Shown here: positions 27,169 through 37,096 of the stretch, one piece after another
Numbering within the stretch: position 1 is the first letter of the stretch
Layout of the letters: each line of letters begins with the position of its first letter
Source of the DNA: Fulvia fulva
Taxonomy: Eukaryota > Ascomycota > Dothideomycetes > Mycosphaerellales > Mycosphaerellaceae
DNA length: 64,000 nucleotides
Direction of reading: 5' to 3'
Assembly (NCBI RefSeq): GCF_020509005.1
Contig: NC_063015.1
Location: 2,480,001 to 2,544,000 of the forward strand
Program-made: the position numbers and the translations under genes
The notes under the pieces: generated by a model
Seen by the model: only the letters and a program-made list of their open reading frames with translations
Databases searched by the model: none
Told to the model about the DNA's origin: nothing

Positions 27169-28772
27169 GGCGGAGGTCGAGGCACGAGGTACAGACCCGG
27201 CTCCTGGGTTGCTGGAAGATGTCGTCGGGCGGGTTTCAAAGACAGCGCGCAGTATCAATGCTCAATCGCGTACATGTAAGACGTTACCTGCGCAGCCGCA
27301 GCACGCCAGCTGAACGACGACATGGAGAGAACAGCAAGACCATTGCTCCTCAGGTGCAGCGCCGTGTCGGTTGCTTGGGACGCCACAGGTCGGCCAGATT
27401 ATTATTACTGTACTACCATTCCCGAACGGTCGTCGGTCGCCTGAGGCCTCCAAGCCGACTGCGCGGGCCGGGGCATCCCTGCGACTTGTGCAGAAGCAAC
27501 CACGTTAGGCTAGAGCTTGAAAGTTGAAACCATCTACAGTGTCTGCACGACGAAGACTATGTACTGACGAGCCAGGCATGAAACGGGCACTGGGGCATGG
27601 AGGAATATTCGCCTGTAGGCTGTCTCTTCACGTGAGGGGCAATTGTTGTTGCAGGTGTGTACGCGAAGTCACGTCGTATGATGTATCCCGGTATAGTCTA
27701 CTTCTAAGTTCCAGCGCGGTGCCGGGGGTAGAATAGTGAGGTGCTACCTAGGTTGTAGGTAATGGGGCTTCCTCGTCGGCGCGCCGCACGTGGAACCAGC
27801 TCATCGGATTCGCAACCCGACTGTTGCTTCCAAGCTTGGCTCGCGCTCGGGCTTGGCTTTGGCTGCCAGGCGTGCCATCCGTGCCATCCTTCGCAGAACA
27901 TCTCCAGTAGTAGGTCCACCAGTCAACCTGCCTGCATGTTCGCTACCACCCATCTGCAGCCGCACACGAGAATGGTACGTCATGGCCAAGCTCTGCACGA
28001 CTACATGTACATGTACAGTGCCACCTGTGGCATTCCTTGACCACGATACCATAGTTCTATTACACCTCACATGCTGCAGCGCGCCTACCGCACGACTTGA
28101 CCTGCGCTCGTGCTGCAACTGGAGACTGCACTTCTCATGCGCTCCAAGGCTCGTATGCCTGGAGACATCGAGGTGATCATCGTGTCCGCCACGTATCCTG
28201 GCCGCTCGCCAACACTCTCGCCGACCACGACAAGCTAGCTATGCAGTGTTACCGGGCCGACTTCCATATCTGGCAACGACTCTGGTCGTGCATGAACGAA
28301 GAGGGTTGCAATCACACGCAAGGAGTATAAGCACTCCCAGATCCAGTCAGCGTTGCACATGGAATGTATGGCTTTGGGGAAGATTAAGTGGTCGACGGAC
28401 TTTTGGTCGTCTCACTCCACTACTATCACCGCAACACCTGGCGCCATTCCGACAGCCACACTCGGACAACCCGTCCAAGCGGTGCTGAGAGCACGCGAGA
28501 GTCATGCAGAATCCCTGCAAGTATGCTGAAATCTGGAACAAAGGCGTATCAAGACTTGCGCCTCCCACCTCTCGGCCCAAAGACCAGCATTTGGGCGGGC
28601 TTGACGTTGGTCTTTTCGTTGTCGCAGTCACCATAGTCGAGCCGCTACTGTTCGCTAAGCTTACCTTCTAGTCTTCACTACACATCTGCTATCTTCTGCT
28701 GATCTTCATCACATGCAATGAGATCGATGCATTGATGTCTACTGGCATACACGTTGGCTTCATAGAGGCATC
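27169..28772. other. Large divergent intergenic region
   Basis: The 1.6 kb between two divergently transcribed surface-protein genes contain no convincing gene on either strand; the open stretches are short and unspliceable into a recognisable protein. It presumably holds regulatory sequence for both neighbours. Confidence 0.45.
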
Positions 28773-31700
28773 ATGGTGCCGTGGACGGCAGTCGTCACGT
28801 TAGCCTCATTGTCTGGTTCGGCAGTGGCCGATCACATCTACAGAGATCCAGTCAGAGGGCCGTATGGAATTCCGCGACAACCAAGACAGTTCCAAGCGGA
28901 AGCGCCATTCCCGCTATCTTCTGGCTCCCGTCGAACGTTCTCCTCAGGGAGCCTGCCTTCGCCGGAATCATCATCAGCGGTACCATCATCATCAACATCA
29001 TCGTCGACCACCGCCAGGTTCAACCCTATTACTGTGGCATCAGTCACCGCTCCGGCTACACCGACCCCGACTTCGAGATTGAGTACTGCGGTCTTGCCTA
29101 TCTTGACTACGGCAGCCTCGTCTGTCCCCAAGTACACCTACGACCCGGTAGCCAGCAGTAGCTATACCCCGTCTCAATACGGATCCTCCGGTACTGCTGC
29201 GCCAGTTAGGCCTTCTGGACGACCCCGGCCTCCTCGCAATGGAACCTGCAGCGGAGCCACAGTGAATGTGCTTGGCGCTTCACTAGACTGGTGGTACTCT
29301 GAGACCTATACTCAGGTCGAATCAACATTTCTCGTGCAGTTCGCTGAGAATAACACTGCCACTGGCTGGACACTATTACCAGCGGAGACGACGTTCGACG
29401 TAACTTCGGCTGTTGCCAATCCGACATGCAACTCGGTCACTGCGTTCAACAGCTTGGCAAACGAGACACAGCTGCACTACACTTGCTGGGAGACTCCTAC
29501 ACCAGTGGCAGCGGCGACCACCACAGTTGAGCAGACTGCTTTCAAGCCGATCAATGGCACCAGCTCGACTGGCACGGTCCCTGACATTGTCACAACACCC
29601 ACTCCAGCTGCCCTTTCTATTGGGAAGTCGAACGAGACTGTTGCCGCTGGAAAATCTATTGTTCACTTCAGTCAGTATGAGATAGTCAGCAAGCGGTCTA
29701 ATCGGCGCTATGATGGGCAGGTGGAATGCTTCGAGACCACTACTACACATCAATTGAACAAGACTCACAGCTTTGAGTACAAAGGCAGAAATCTTGACTC
29801 ACCAGCAGCGACTGATGAAGGCGTGGTAGGGAAGCTACAGCTTGCCTTCTTACAGGCCGTTGGCCAAGCCACCGCTACGCCGGGAACATGGGTCGCCGAG
29901 CCAACAGTCGTGGTTTTGGTCGAGAAGATCGCGGCCGCCCAAGCCGTGCTTGCCAAAGGTTTTGTTGAGCAACCAGCGGACGCACTGCGGACGATCACAC
30001 CGACGCTACCCCCAGGACTCTCCACTCTGAGGACAACTCCGACGGAGGAAGGAACTTTCTGGGTACCATTGACGGCTCGCATCGAGTCTTCTGCAGACGC
30101 CCTAGATGTCCCTACCCGGACGAAAGCTACCAAGACTCCAGCCAAGAACGATGCCACTCCCACGGATGAAGACGTCTCGATTGGCGTTCCGTTCATCGCG
30201 CATGTTGAGAACTCGGCTGTAACGCTCAAGATTCCCGTCAACCCAACCAGACCACACTCGGTCGTGACAGCAATCTGGGACGGTAAAACAGTCACTGCGA
30301 CTGCGCTGCCGATCAAGGTAGGGTCAGATGATGATGATGATATCGACCGGATCGTATCAGCTGTGGTTGACGCCGCCACGCCGAAGAACGCACTGGATGT
30401 GCTAAAGCAGGCACAGCAGACGGCTAGTCGTGGAGGCCGGGTAGAATCCAGCAATTCACCTGCATCAGCGATTGCTGCAATCATTGGTGCAGTGCCCGGC
30501 TCGTCCACAAGTGGTGGAAGTGATGGCGCGGTGGGCTCTCCGGGAGGCCTGGGCAATACCAATGGTCAATCCTCACATGGCCAGGTCGGTGCATCTGGTC
30601 CGGCCGCAGGCGGCCAAAACAATGGAGATTCTGGCGTCATTGGTCACATAGCGAACGGGAGCAATGGTCAAGGATCTGGCAGTGCTGTACATCCAGGAGA
30701 GCAGAGCAGCAACGGTGAAGGTGAATCGTCCGAAAGCCAGGACGGCGATACTGATCCGGGTTCCTCTGAGCATAGTCCAAGTGGTGGCCAAGCTCAAGCT
30801 ACTCAAGGCGCAGATATGGGCACCAATGGCAACTCCAGACCTGTTCTCAACATCGGTGGTTCAACGGTTACAGGCACATTTGTAGGGGACCAAACTGCAC
30901 CAGCTATGATCATCGAAGGACAGACTGCGGTCGCTGGTGGGCAGGCCATCACTATCGACGGCAAAAGAGTGGCAGTGCTCCCAGGAGCTGCCGCCATAGT
31001 CGTGGATGGCTCAACAATGCACTTCGCAGCAATCACTGCAGATCCCGGTGCACTTGCTAACATACCCCTGGTCACGATTGACGGGAACGTTTTCACGGCG
31101 AATGCCGCAACACAATTCAACATTGCAGGCTCGACGCTGACGCCCGGCGGACAGGTCGTGGTATCGAGCACGACCATCAGCCTGGCTCCTGATGCAAGCC
31201 AAATTATCGTCGGTGGTCAGACGAGAGAACTTTCCCCTCCTGTCATCACACCTGCTCCTCTCCTGACTCTCGATGGCACCGTGTACAAGCCGAATCAAGG
31301 AAGCACTTACAATGTAAATGGCCAGCTTTTGGCCCCAGGAGGCGCCGTCATTGTGTCGGGAACGACAGTCTCGTTAGCGTCGGATGGTACAAATATCTTT
31401 GTCGACGGATCGAGGCAGCTGAGCACTGGAGCAGGCGGACAGGGGATCAACCTCGAGACTATCACTGCACCACCTATGCTTGCGGTGGATGGTCAAGCAT
31501 ACTCTCCGAATGGTGGAACAAGCTACATCATCTCAGGACAAACTCTCACACCCGGAGGTGCCATCACCTTTGACGGACCTGCTGGGCTTCAAACTATCTC
31601 GCTCAATGACAACGCGAATCAGGTCGTCAGCATTGCCAATGGAGTAAGCGGGACTTCTACAATCGGCATGATAGGTGCAGCTGCGAGTGGAGCGCCAATA

Positions 31701-32360
31701 CTCACGATCGATCGAGAGACCTACACAGCCGTTGGGTACAGTCCCGGTTCTGGTGCCAGATATGTGGTGAGCGGTCAGACACTCACTCCTGGAGGCTCAA
31801 TAACTCTGTCTGGGAACGATGGAGTAACTACCATCTCTTTGGTGCCTGCAGGAACCGCAGTCATTACGATCTCGGATGGCACGACTTCCACCTCGAAAAT
31901 TGCTGGAGCATATGGAGTCCTACCGACCAATGCTCCAGTCCTCACAATTGGCGGAGAGACTTTCACAGCAGTTAACAACGGTGCAACGTACAATATACAT
32001 GGCGATATCTTGACGCCTGGTGGAACAGACACAGTCGTCATCGGCGGACAGACCTATGTGGTAACACTATCGCCATACGCCACGCTGCTGGAGGTTCAGG
32101 TGGTTGGCTCAGACGGGAAGACCACCTCAACTTTGCTCGAGACGCTGTTCCCAGCCACAATGGCAGGATCTACATTCTACAACCCAGCTTTTACCGATGG
32201 TGCTGCTGCTACAGCCGGCGCATCACGTACGGATGGCAGCGCGTCACCGACAGAAATGAACACGGCGTACAGTTCCAACCGAGGCTCTTCTTCTATGGCC
32301 TTTGAGCTTACAGCCACGATCATTATGCTGAGCTCGCTAGTGCTAGCATTGTGGCTCTAG
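28773..32360 (+). CDS. Large GPI-anchored-type cell-surface repeat protein
   Basis: Single exon, 1195 residues. It has a signal peptide (MVPWTAVVTLASLSGSAVA), a Ser/Thr/Pro-rich region (about 45-150), a folded-looking segment with cysteines and N-glycosylation sequons (about 150-330), more linker, then a Gly/Ser/Gln-rich stretch (about 570-690). Five related repeats start near residues 765, 829, 901, 975 and 1055, each of the form P-h-L-T-I-D-G ... Y-x-h-x-G-Q-x-L-T-P-G-G-x-I. The C-terminus (SSMAFELTATIIMLSSLVLALWL) is a typical GPI-attachment signal. The protein is expected in the wall or outer plasma membrane, perhaps as an adhesin-like protein; the ligand is unknown. The repeat type is familiar in filamentous fungi but I cannot name the family. 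Confidence 0.85.
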   Translation: MVPWTAVVTLASLSGSAVADHIYRDPVRGPYGIPRQPRQFQAEAPFPLSSGSRRTFSSGSLPSPESSSAVPSSSTSSSTTARFNPITVASVTAPATPTPTSRLSTAVLPILTTAASSVPKYTYDPVASSSYTPSQYGSSGTAAPVRPSGRPRPPRNGTCSGATVNVLGASLDWWYSETYTQVESTFLVQFAENNTATGWTLLPAETTFDVTSAVANPTCNSVTAFNSLANETQLHYTCWETPTPVAAATTTVEQTAFKPINGTSSTGTVPDIVTTPTPAALSIGKSNETVAAGKSIVHFSQYEIVSKRSNRRYDGQVECFETTTTHQLNKTHSFEYKGRNLDSPAATDEGVVGKLQLAFLQAVGQATATPGTWVAEPTVVVLVEKIAAAQAVLAKGFVEQPADALRTITPTLPPGLSTLRTTPTEEGTFWVPLTARIESSADALDVPTRTKATKTPAKNDATPTDEDVSIGVPFIAHVENSAVTLKIPVNPTRPHSVVTAIWDGKTVTATALPIKVGSDDDDDIDRIVSAVVDAATPKNALDVLKQAQQTASRGGRVESSNSPASAIAAIIGAVPGSSTSGGSDGAVGSPGGLGNTNGQSSHGQVGASGPAAGGQNNGDSGVIGHIANGSNGQGSGSAVHPGEQSSNGEGESSESQDGDTDPGSSEHSPSGGQAQATQGADMGTNGNSRPVLNIGGSTVTGTFVGDQTAPAMIIEGQTAVAGGQAITIDGKRVAVLPGAAAIVVDGSTMHFAAITADPGALANIPLVTIDGNVFTANAATQFNIAGSTLTPGGQVVVSSTTISLAPDASQIIVGGQTRELSPPVITPAPLLTLDGTVYKPNQGSTYNVNGQLLAPGGAVIVSGTTVSLASDGTNIFVDGSRQLSTGAGGQGINLETITAPPMLAVDGQAYSPNGGTSYIISGQTLTPGGAITFDGPAGLQTISLNDNANQVVSIANGVSGTSTIGMIGAAASGAPILTIDRETYTAVGYSPGSGARYVVSGQTLTPGGSITLSGNDGVTTISLVPAGTAVITISDGTTSTSKIAGAYGVLPTNAPVLTIGGETFTAVNNGATYNIHGDILTPGGTDTVVIGGQTYVVTLSPYATLLEVQVVGSDGKTTSTLLETLFPATMAGSTFYNPAFTDGAAATAGASRTDGSASPTEMNTAYSSNRGSSSMAFELTATIIMLSSLVLALWL
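31066..32060 (+). repeat. Five tandem protein-coding repeats (IDG...LTPGG)
   Basis: Within the surface protein, five diverged 65-80-codon units each contain a TIDG-like start and a TPGG-like turn. They are similar at protein level but not near-identical in DNA, so the duplication is old. Confidence 0.7.
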
Positions 32361-32541
32361 GGCTTTCTTGGTTCTTGATGACTTCTAATATTGGCCGGCA
32401 TGTTTAACGAGATTACGGCAGCATGTCACGGCGTTCTGGCTTGTGGTTGGGAGGAAAGTGTAATGTATCATCACTATGTTACTTTAGCGAGGAGTTTGAA
32501 GAGACAGAGCCTTTGTTAGTGTGAAGGGCGTCTGCAATCTA

Positions 32542-32697
32542 CTACAGCGGCCAGTAGGCGTGTTTGTGAAGAGACCACATCTCGCCCTTCTCGAATTCGG
32601 TAAAGACGCGTCCCTTCGGCATGGTGGCGATAGATAGCGCGTGTGTGAGTGTGTGGATAATGAGATTGAAGGTAGCAACACCTTCTGAGATGGACAT
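32542..32697 (-). CDS. Short hypothetical protein, 51 residues
   Basis: A short frame opens at ATG 32697 (MSISEGVATFNLIIHTLTHA...) and ends with FEKGEMWSLHKHAYWPL and two consecutive stops. An internal ATG at 32622 has a strong initiation context (gccaccATG). The sequence looks protein-like, with an amphipathic or hydrophobic first half and an aromatic, charged second half. No family is recognised. It lies 180 bp after the end of the surface-protein gene on the opposite strand. Confidence 0.4.
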   Translation of the reverse strand: MSISEGVATFNLIIHTLTHALSIATMPKGRVFTEFEKGEMWSLHKHAYWPL

Positions 32698-32850
32698 TGC
32701 TAGCCGGAAGGGGTTAGCGTATATACAGGGGTTGTAAAAACTATGCCCAGGACTGTACTCGTCTATGCACCGTCAGCCATGACTTCGAAGGTACATATCT
32801 ACGTCTATCATCTCGTCTACTCGTATGCTCAACGATGCCTGAAAGGTCGT

Positions 32851-33581
32851 CTACAAAGGAAATCCTATGCCTAGAAGTAAAGCCGGCTCTTCGATTGAGT
32901 GATGCTGGTAAGAAAGCACACCCACACCTCCCGGCTCCATCATCAGACTCAAGGGAAACGACATATCGTATCCCAACCATCGCTTAGTGAAAGCTCGAGT
33001 GAGGTGGCCGTGTGCGATGATGATCACGTCCTTTGGCTCGTCATCTTTCATGTGCGGTGCTTGCAGCTCTCGGATTTGGGCTATTAGAGCGTCGACTCTG
33101 GCTGTGACTTGCCCAGGTGTTCTATTGCCCCGTCAGCTTCAAGTCACTCGATGACTCAAGATGTAAGAAGAACTTACTCCCCATCCTCACATCCATCCGT
33201 CCAAATATCCCAAGGCCGCTCCTGATCCAGCCCATGCGACTTCCTCAGATCCCGAATCTGCTGAGTCTTCAACCCTTCGTACTGACCATAGCCCCATTCC
33301 GCCAGACTCTCCGACACCTCATAGCCTTCTTTGCTTCCAGTCAAAAGCTCGTAGGTCTTGATCGCTCTCGTTCTTGGCGAGACCCAGGCTTTCGCGACCT
33401 TCTTCGGATCAATCAGTTTCTCGGGGCCATACACCATATTCCCCGTTGCTTTGACTTGGTCTTCGCCATGGCCTGTTAGTGGTATGTCGGAAGTTCCGGT
33501 GAATTGGCCACTCTTGCTCCACTCTGTCTCGCCGTGACGGAGGAGGAAGACGCGGGGCGTGGAGGCGTCTTTGTCGGGCAT
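32851..33581 (-). CDS. SHB17: Histidine-phosphatase family, SHB17-like sedoheptulose-1,7-bisphosphatase
   Basis: Exons 33178-33581 and 32851-33121 give 224 residues, split by a 56-bp GT-AG intron. The phosphohistidine motif RHGETEWSKSGQFTG and the second-half histidine in IIIAHGHLTRAF are both present, as is the catalytic Glu context LAEWGYGQYEG. The blocks SHGLDQERPWDIW and DGCEDGE match yeast Shb17, which makes sedoheptulose 7-phosphate for ribose synthesis, better than they match glycolytic phosphoglycerate mutase. The second block is completed across the splice. Substrate specificity is inferred from similarity recalled from memory. Confidence 0.82.
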
Positions 33582-34276
33582 GCTGGTATACTTTGTTTTA
33601 TATGATGATATAAGTGATGATGATATGATAGTGAAGAGATCAATACTTTGCGTTGAGCATTTTGTGAACCATGTTTACTAGTGCCCGGTGATTCGTCGGT
33701 CTGGTGGGTGCTTGCCACGTGTAGCTTCTTGACCTCTTGCCATCATGTCGGGTTGGATGTTCTTTGTCAACATGAGCTGCCATCGCTGTATCTCCATTCA
33801 CGATGATGATCACAAGCGAGGAATGTGTAGAAGGTGGTGAATGCAGGAGGGTTCGGTCTCAATGACGCACACGCCCCTCGAAAATCGCCAATGCCTTGTT
33901 TCCACTTTCCAGACCTCATCTCATCATCCATTCACCTCACTTTGGGCCATTGACAGGCTGCCATCTCGCACCGACTGACCCTTACAAGACATCGTGACTT
34001 CTGTTTGTGGTCTATACAGATCTCACGCCCTGTAGTGAATTCGCTGTGGGCTCGCTGGCCTTTGGCCCACAACGGCAGTCTGTTTGTACGGCAGTTTGTT
34101 CTTGCGACTGTCTTACTTCTTCTTGACGTCGAGTCTTCGCCTCAAGTCATCAAACACCTCCGCACACCGGCAGCCTTGCACTCTGACTAGATCTTACTTG
34201 AAGTAAGGATCCCTCCAAGCGACATCGAGTACAGACCGACAGCTACTGGCCTTCGGCCATACCAACAACCGCAAGG
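33582..34276. promoter_or_regulatory. Divergent promoter region
   Basis: The 695 bp between SHB17-like and MOSC genes hold no coding sequence I can support. A short run of GATGATATGA-like repeats near 33604-33630 lies just upstream of the phosphatase start. Confidence 0.45.
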
Positions 34277-35476
34277 ATGTGGTCACTATCAGGATTCATC
34301 AGCGACGTCAAGTACATCGTCACGCATCCTGATTTCACCAATCTCGAGGTCAACACTAGCGGCATTGTTCTGATGTTGGTCGTTATCGGCATTTTCAGCG
34401 CGGCTTTCTACGCCAACATTGGAGACCACTCTGATGCTCTCAAGGACAAGGTCAATGCTGCTATAGGCTCGAGTTCCGGCGTAGTGCACAGAAAAGATGA
34501 TCCTCCCATTCCACCTCCATCAGTCATCACAGCCCTGCGAATCTACCCCATCAAGTCATGCCGTGGCTTCGAGGTCTCCTCAACCCGCCTGAAGCGAGCT
34601 GGCCTCACCTTGGACCGCAACTGGATGTTCATCTCCAAGGAAGACAAGAAGTTCTTGACCATCCGTGGCGATCCCTCCATGACCCTGATCGACACCGCCA
34701 TCATCGAAGAAGGTGGCGAACAAATGCTCGAAATCAGCATCCACAACACCGACGGTCGCGTCACAGTCCCTGCCTTTCCCTCCCGCGAGTGGCTCGAATC
34801 AAACACCAGCCTTGAGACCGTCGAAATCTGGGAGAACGAAACAGACGGCTGGATTTACAGCGACTCGATCAACAAAATCTTCTCCGACTTCTTCTCCAAG
34901 CCCGTAGCCCTGGTCTACAAAGGCCCATCCCACCGCATGGTGGCCATCAACGGCCGCAAAGAGCTCTACGGCGAAGACGTACCTCACCACTTCGCAGACG
35001 TCATGTCCCTCCAAGTCGCCTCGGAAGCCTCCATGAAAGACCTCAACAAACAACTCGGCCACGCCCTAGACTCACCCGAAGCCCTCACAATCGAGCGCTT
35101 CCGCCCAAACATCATTATCAAAGGTCGTGATGATCATCCCTGGGAGGAGGACACCTGGAAGCGCATCCGGATCAACACCACCATCTCGAATGAAGAGGCG
35201 CTGTACAAGCTGGATCTGGATGTAGTGGCGAGGTGTGCGAGGTGCCAGGTTCCGAACGTGGATCCCGACACTGCGGAGAAGCACAAGAAGGAGCCTTGGG
35301 ATACGTTGATGAAGTCTAGGAGAGTTGATACGGGCGGACCAGCGAAGTATAAGCCTTGCTTTGGAATGATGGCGATCCCAAAGAATGAGGGGAAGATTGC
35401 GGTGGGTGGCACGTTGGAGGTGCTGGAGACGACGGATAAGCACTGGTACAACGAAAGGGCTTTCAAGGAGCTTTGA
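34277..35476 (+). CDS. MOSC-domain protein, mARC-like
   Basis: Single exon, 399 residues. A transmembrane helix near the N-terminus (about 28-46, GIVLMLVVIGIFSAAFYAN) is followed by a MOSC N-terminal beta-barrel domain (ALRIYPIKSCRGFEV, LDRNWMFI) and the MOSC domain (about 235-390). The signature ERFRPNIIIKG and the conserved cysteine in RCARCQVPNVDP are present; in mitochondrial amidoxime-reducing components such a cysteine coordinates the molybdenum cofactor. The membrane anchor and domain order fit mARC-type enzymes that reduce N-hydroxylated compounds with cytochrome b5 and its reductase. That partner set is not encoded nearby. Confidence 0.85.
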   Translation: MWSLSGFISDVKYIVTHPDFTNLEVNTSGIVLMLVVIGIFSAAFYANIGDHSDALKDKVNAAIGSSSGVVHRKDDPPIPPPSVITALRIYPIKSCRGFEVSSTRLKRAGLTLDRNWMFISKEDKKFLTIRGDPSMTLIDTAIIEEGGEQMLEISIHNTDGRVTVPAFPSREWLESNTSLETVEIWENETDGWIYSDSINKIFSDFFSKPVALVYKGPSHRMVAINGRKELYGEDVPHHFADVMSLQVASEASMKDLNKQLGHALDSPEALTIERFRPNIIIKGRDDHPWEEDTWKRIRINTTISNEEALYKLDLDVVARCARCQVPNVDPDTAEKHKKEPWDTLMKSRRVDTGGPAKYKPCFGMMAIPKNEGKIAVGGTLEVLETTDKHWYNERAFKEL

Positions 35477-35879
35477 CCTTCTCAGCAGCTTATGGAATTG
35501 GAGGAGGATCTGAAGCACTTCAAGTGTTCTGTCGGAGGTTCTTTGTGAGCTTTCTTCTAAGTCTAGCTCGGAGTAACAGACCATGCAATAACACTATGTA
35601 TACCACCGTTCGCAGCAGAACGCTCACTCAACCATATGCAAGCAAATGACACCTTGAAAGACATAGGGAAGAAAGCTCAAAGCAAAACAGACGCCGTAGT
35701 GCTCCTTGTACCGCAGCACATGCCATGCCAGCGTCTGTGGTATCTCATGATGGTCTCGTCTCATATCCGTCGGTGTCATGTGTGCCATCTTCATCCTCGT
35801 CCTCGCACCGCCAGCCTTGCAGCCGAAAGCCTTCTCGCGTATACTCCAGCTCTTCCTTGAGCATCTGGTCGCCCTCGGC
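35477..35879. other. Convergent intergenic region
   Basis: The 403 bp between the MOSC and UBC12 stops show no gene and no notable repeats. Confidence 0.4.
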
Positions 35880-36495
35880 TTAATTCATAACCCTATCAAA
35901 GCTCTCGCCCTTCACCGCGCCACCCGCCATCGCACTCCTCACATTCCTCTTGAACCGATCCCGATCACTCATCAGATCGTTCGCCGCATCCTTGTTGAGT
36001 GGATCACTTGCGTTCGGCTCCAAGAACAAGAACTGCAGCCCCACAATCACCGCATTCAGGTTGAGCACAGGCTTCCAGTCTTCTCTCAGAATGTTCAGGC
36101 AGACGTTCCCCTCGAGGTCGATGTTCGGGTGGTAGATCTTCTCTTTGCACTTGACTTTCGGTGGTTCGTGAGGGAAGTTTTGCGAGATTGCGAAGGAGAA
36201 GTTGAAGACGCCGCCTTTGTAGAGGCCTTCGTCGGGTGTGAGGGTGAGGGTGAAGTTGAGGATGTCGTCGGGGTTCGGGAAGTGGGTTTTCATTGTGCTG
36301 CCGAGGGAGAGCTCGCTGAGATCTGTGGAGTGAAGTCGTTAGTAACTGTCGCATGCGTGTGCGGTATTCAGGGTTGTGATATGGCTTACCTTTCTGTACT
36401 CGGAGTTGTGCTGCAGTGACCTTCTTCTTCTTGGTCTGTCCCGAGGCCGCCTCATTCTTCTGCTGCTGCTGCTTCATGCTCCATATCTTCAACAT
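35880..36495 (-). CDS. UBC12: NEDD8-conjugating enzyme Ubc12
   Basis: Exons 36390-36495 and 35880-36322 encode 182 residues. Ubc12 carries NEDD8/Rub1 on its catalytic cysteine and delivers it to cullins. The N-terminal extension MLKIWSMKQQQQ is the distinctive docking peptide for the NEDD8 E1. The UBC core shows FAISQNFPHEPPKVKC, IYHPNIDLEGNVCLNIL with Cys110, and the typical REDWKPVLNLN segment. The intron (gtaagc ... tccacag) interrupts between the extension and the core and is supported by the resulting KDLSEL junction. This is the second E2 enzyme in the window. Confidence 0.93.
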
Positions 36496-37096
36496 CGTGG
36501 CGGTGGTGAGGCGCTGTGCGCAGTCTACCGGTGTCGTAGAAAGTGGTCGTGTGTCTTCCTAATGAGTGACCTTGGTGGTGGGATGCCTCGAGGCGGTGGT
36601 CCGAGATGTCGAAGTAGGAGGTGTTGTGTCGCACAGAAGGTGGCGGTATTTGGAAGATTGCTAGTGAGGACGAAGGGCGCCAACCACCTCGGAAAAGAAG
36701 TGTAGTAATAGGTCGTGTGTTTGAATTACAAAGTCACAGTCACTCCATGTTCGATAACGCCTTAGAAGATGACATAAGTATGCACGTGCCATGTTCACTT
36801 TTGGGCAGGCGCCGAGGCACGGCGAGGACTATTCACTCAACACAAATCATGTCATCTGACAATCTCTATGCGGTGGCATGGCACGGAGAGCTTGCGTGTA
36901 ACCGACTGCTTCGATTCTTACTACTGCTACATTCACTTGTATCCTCCTCCATAGCAGCATACACGACTGCACGGCGTGACTGCGCTCATTCAACCCGATC
37001 TAGACTTGTTCGCAGCGCTCTCGGCTCGACACTGATCGCTCGGCCATCCTTCACCACGAACACGAACTCATCGAGCCCCAAAGAGCCATATTGCAA
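36496..37096. other. Intergenic region
   Basis: The 601 bp carry the UBC12 promoter. A plus-strand open stretch runs 36621-37100, but its composition and lack of motifs do not support a gene. Confidence 0.4.

Noticed and set aside
29765..30562. Minus-strand open frame of about 265 codons opposite the large surface-protein gene
   Set aside because: Antisense reading of a Ser/Thr/Gly-rich repeat gene commonly stays open. The plus-strand signal peptide, repeats and GPI tail are decisive.
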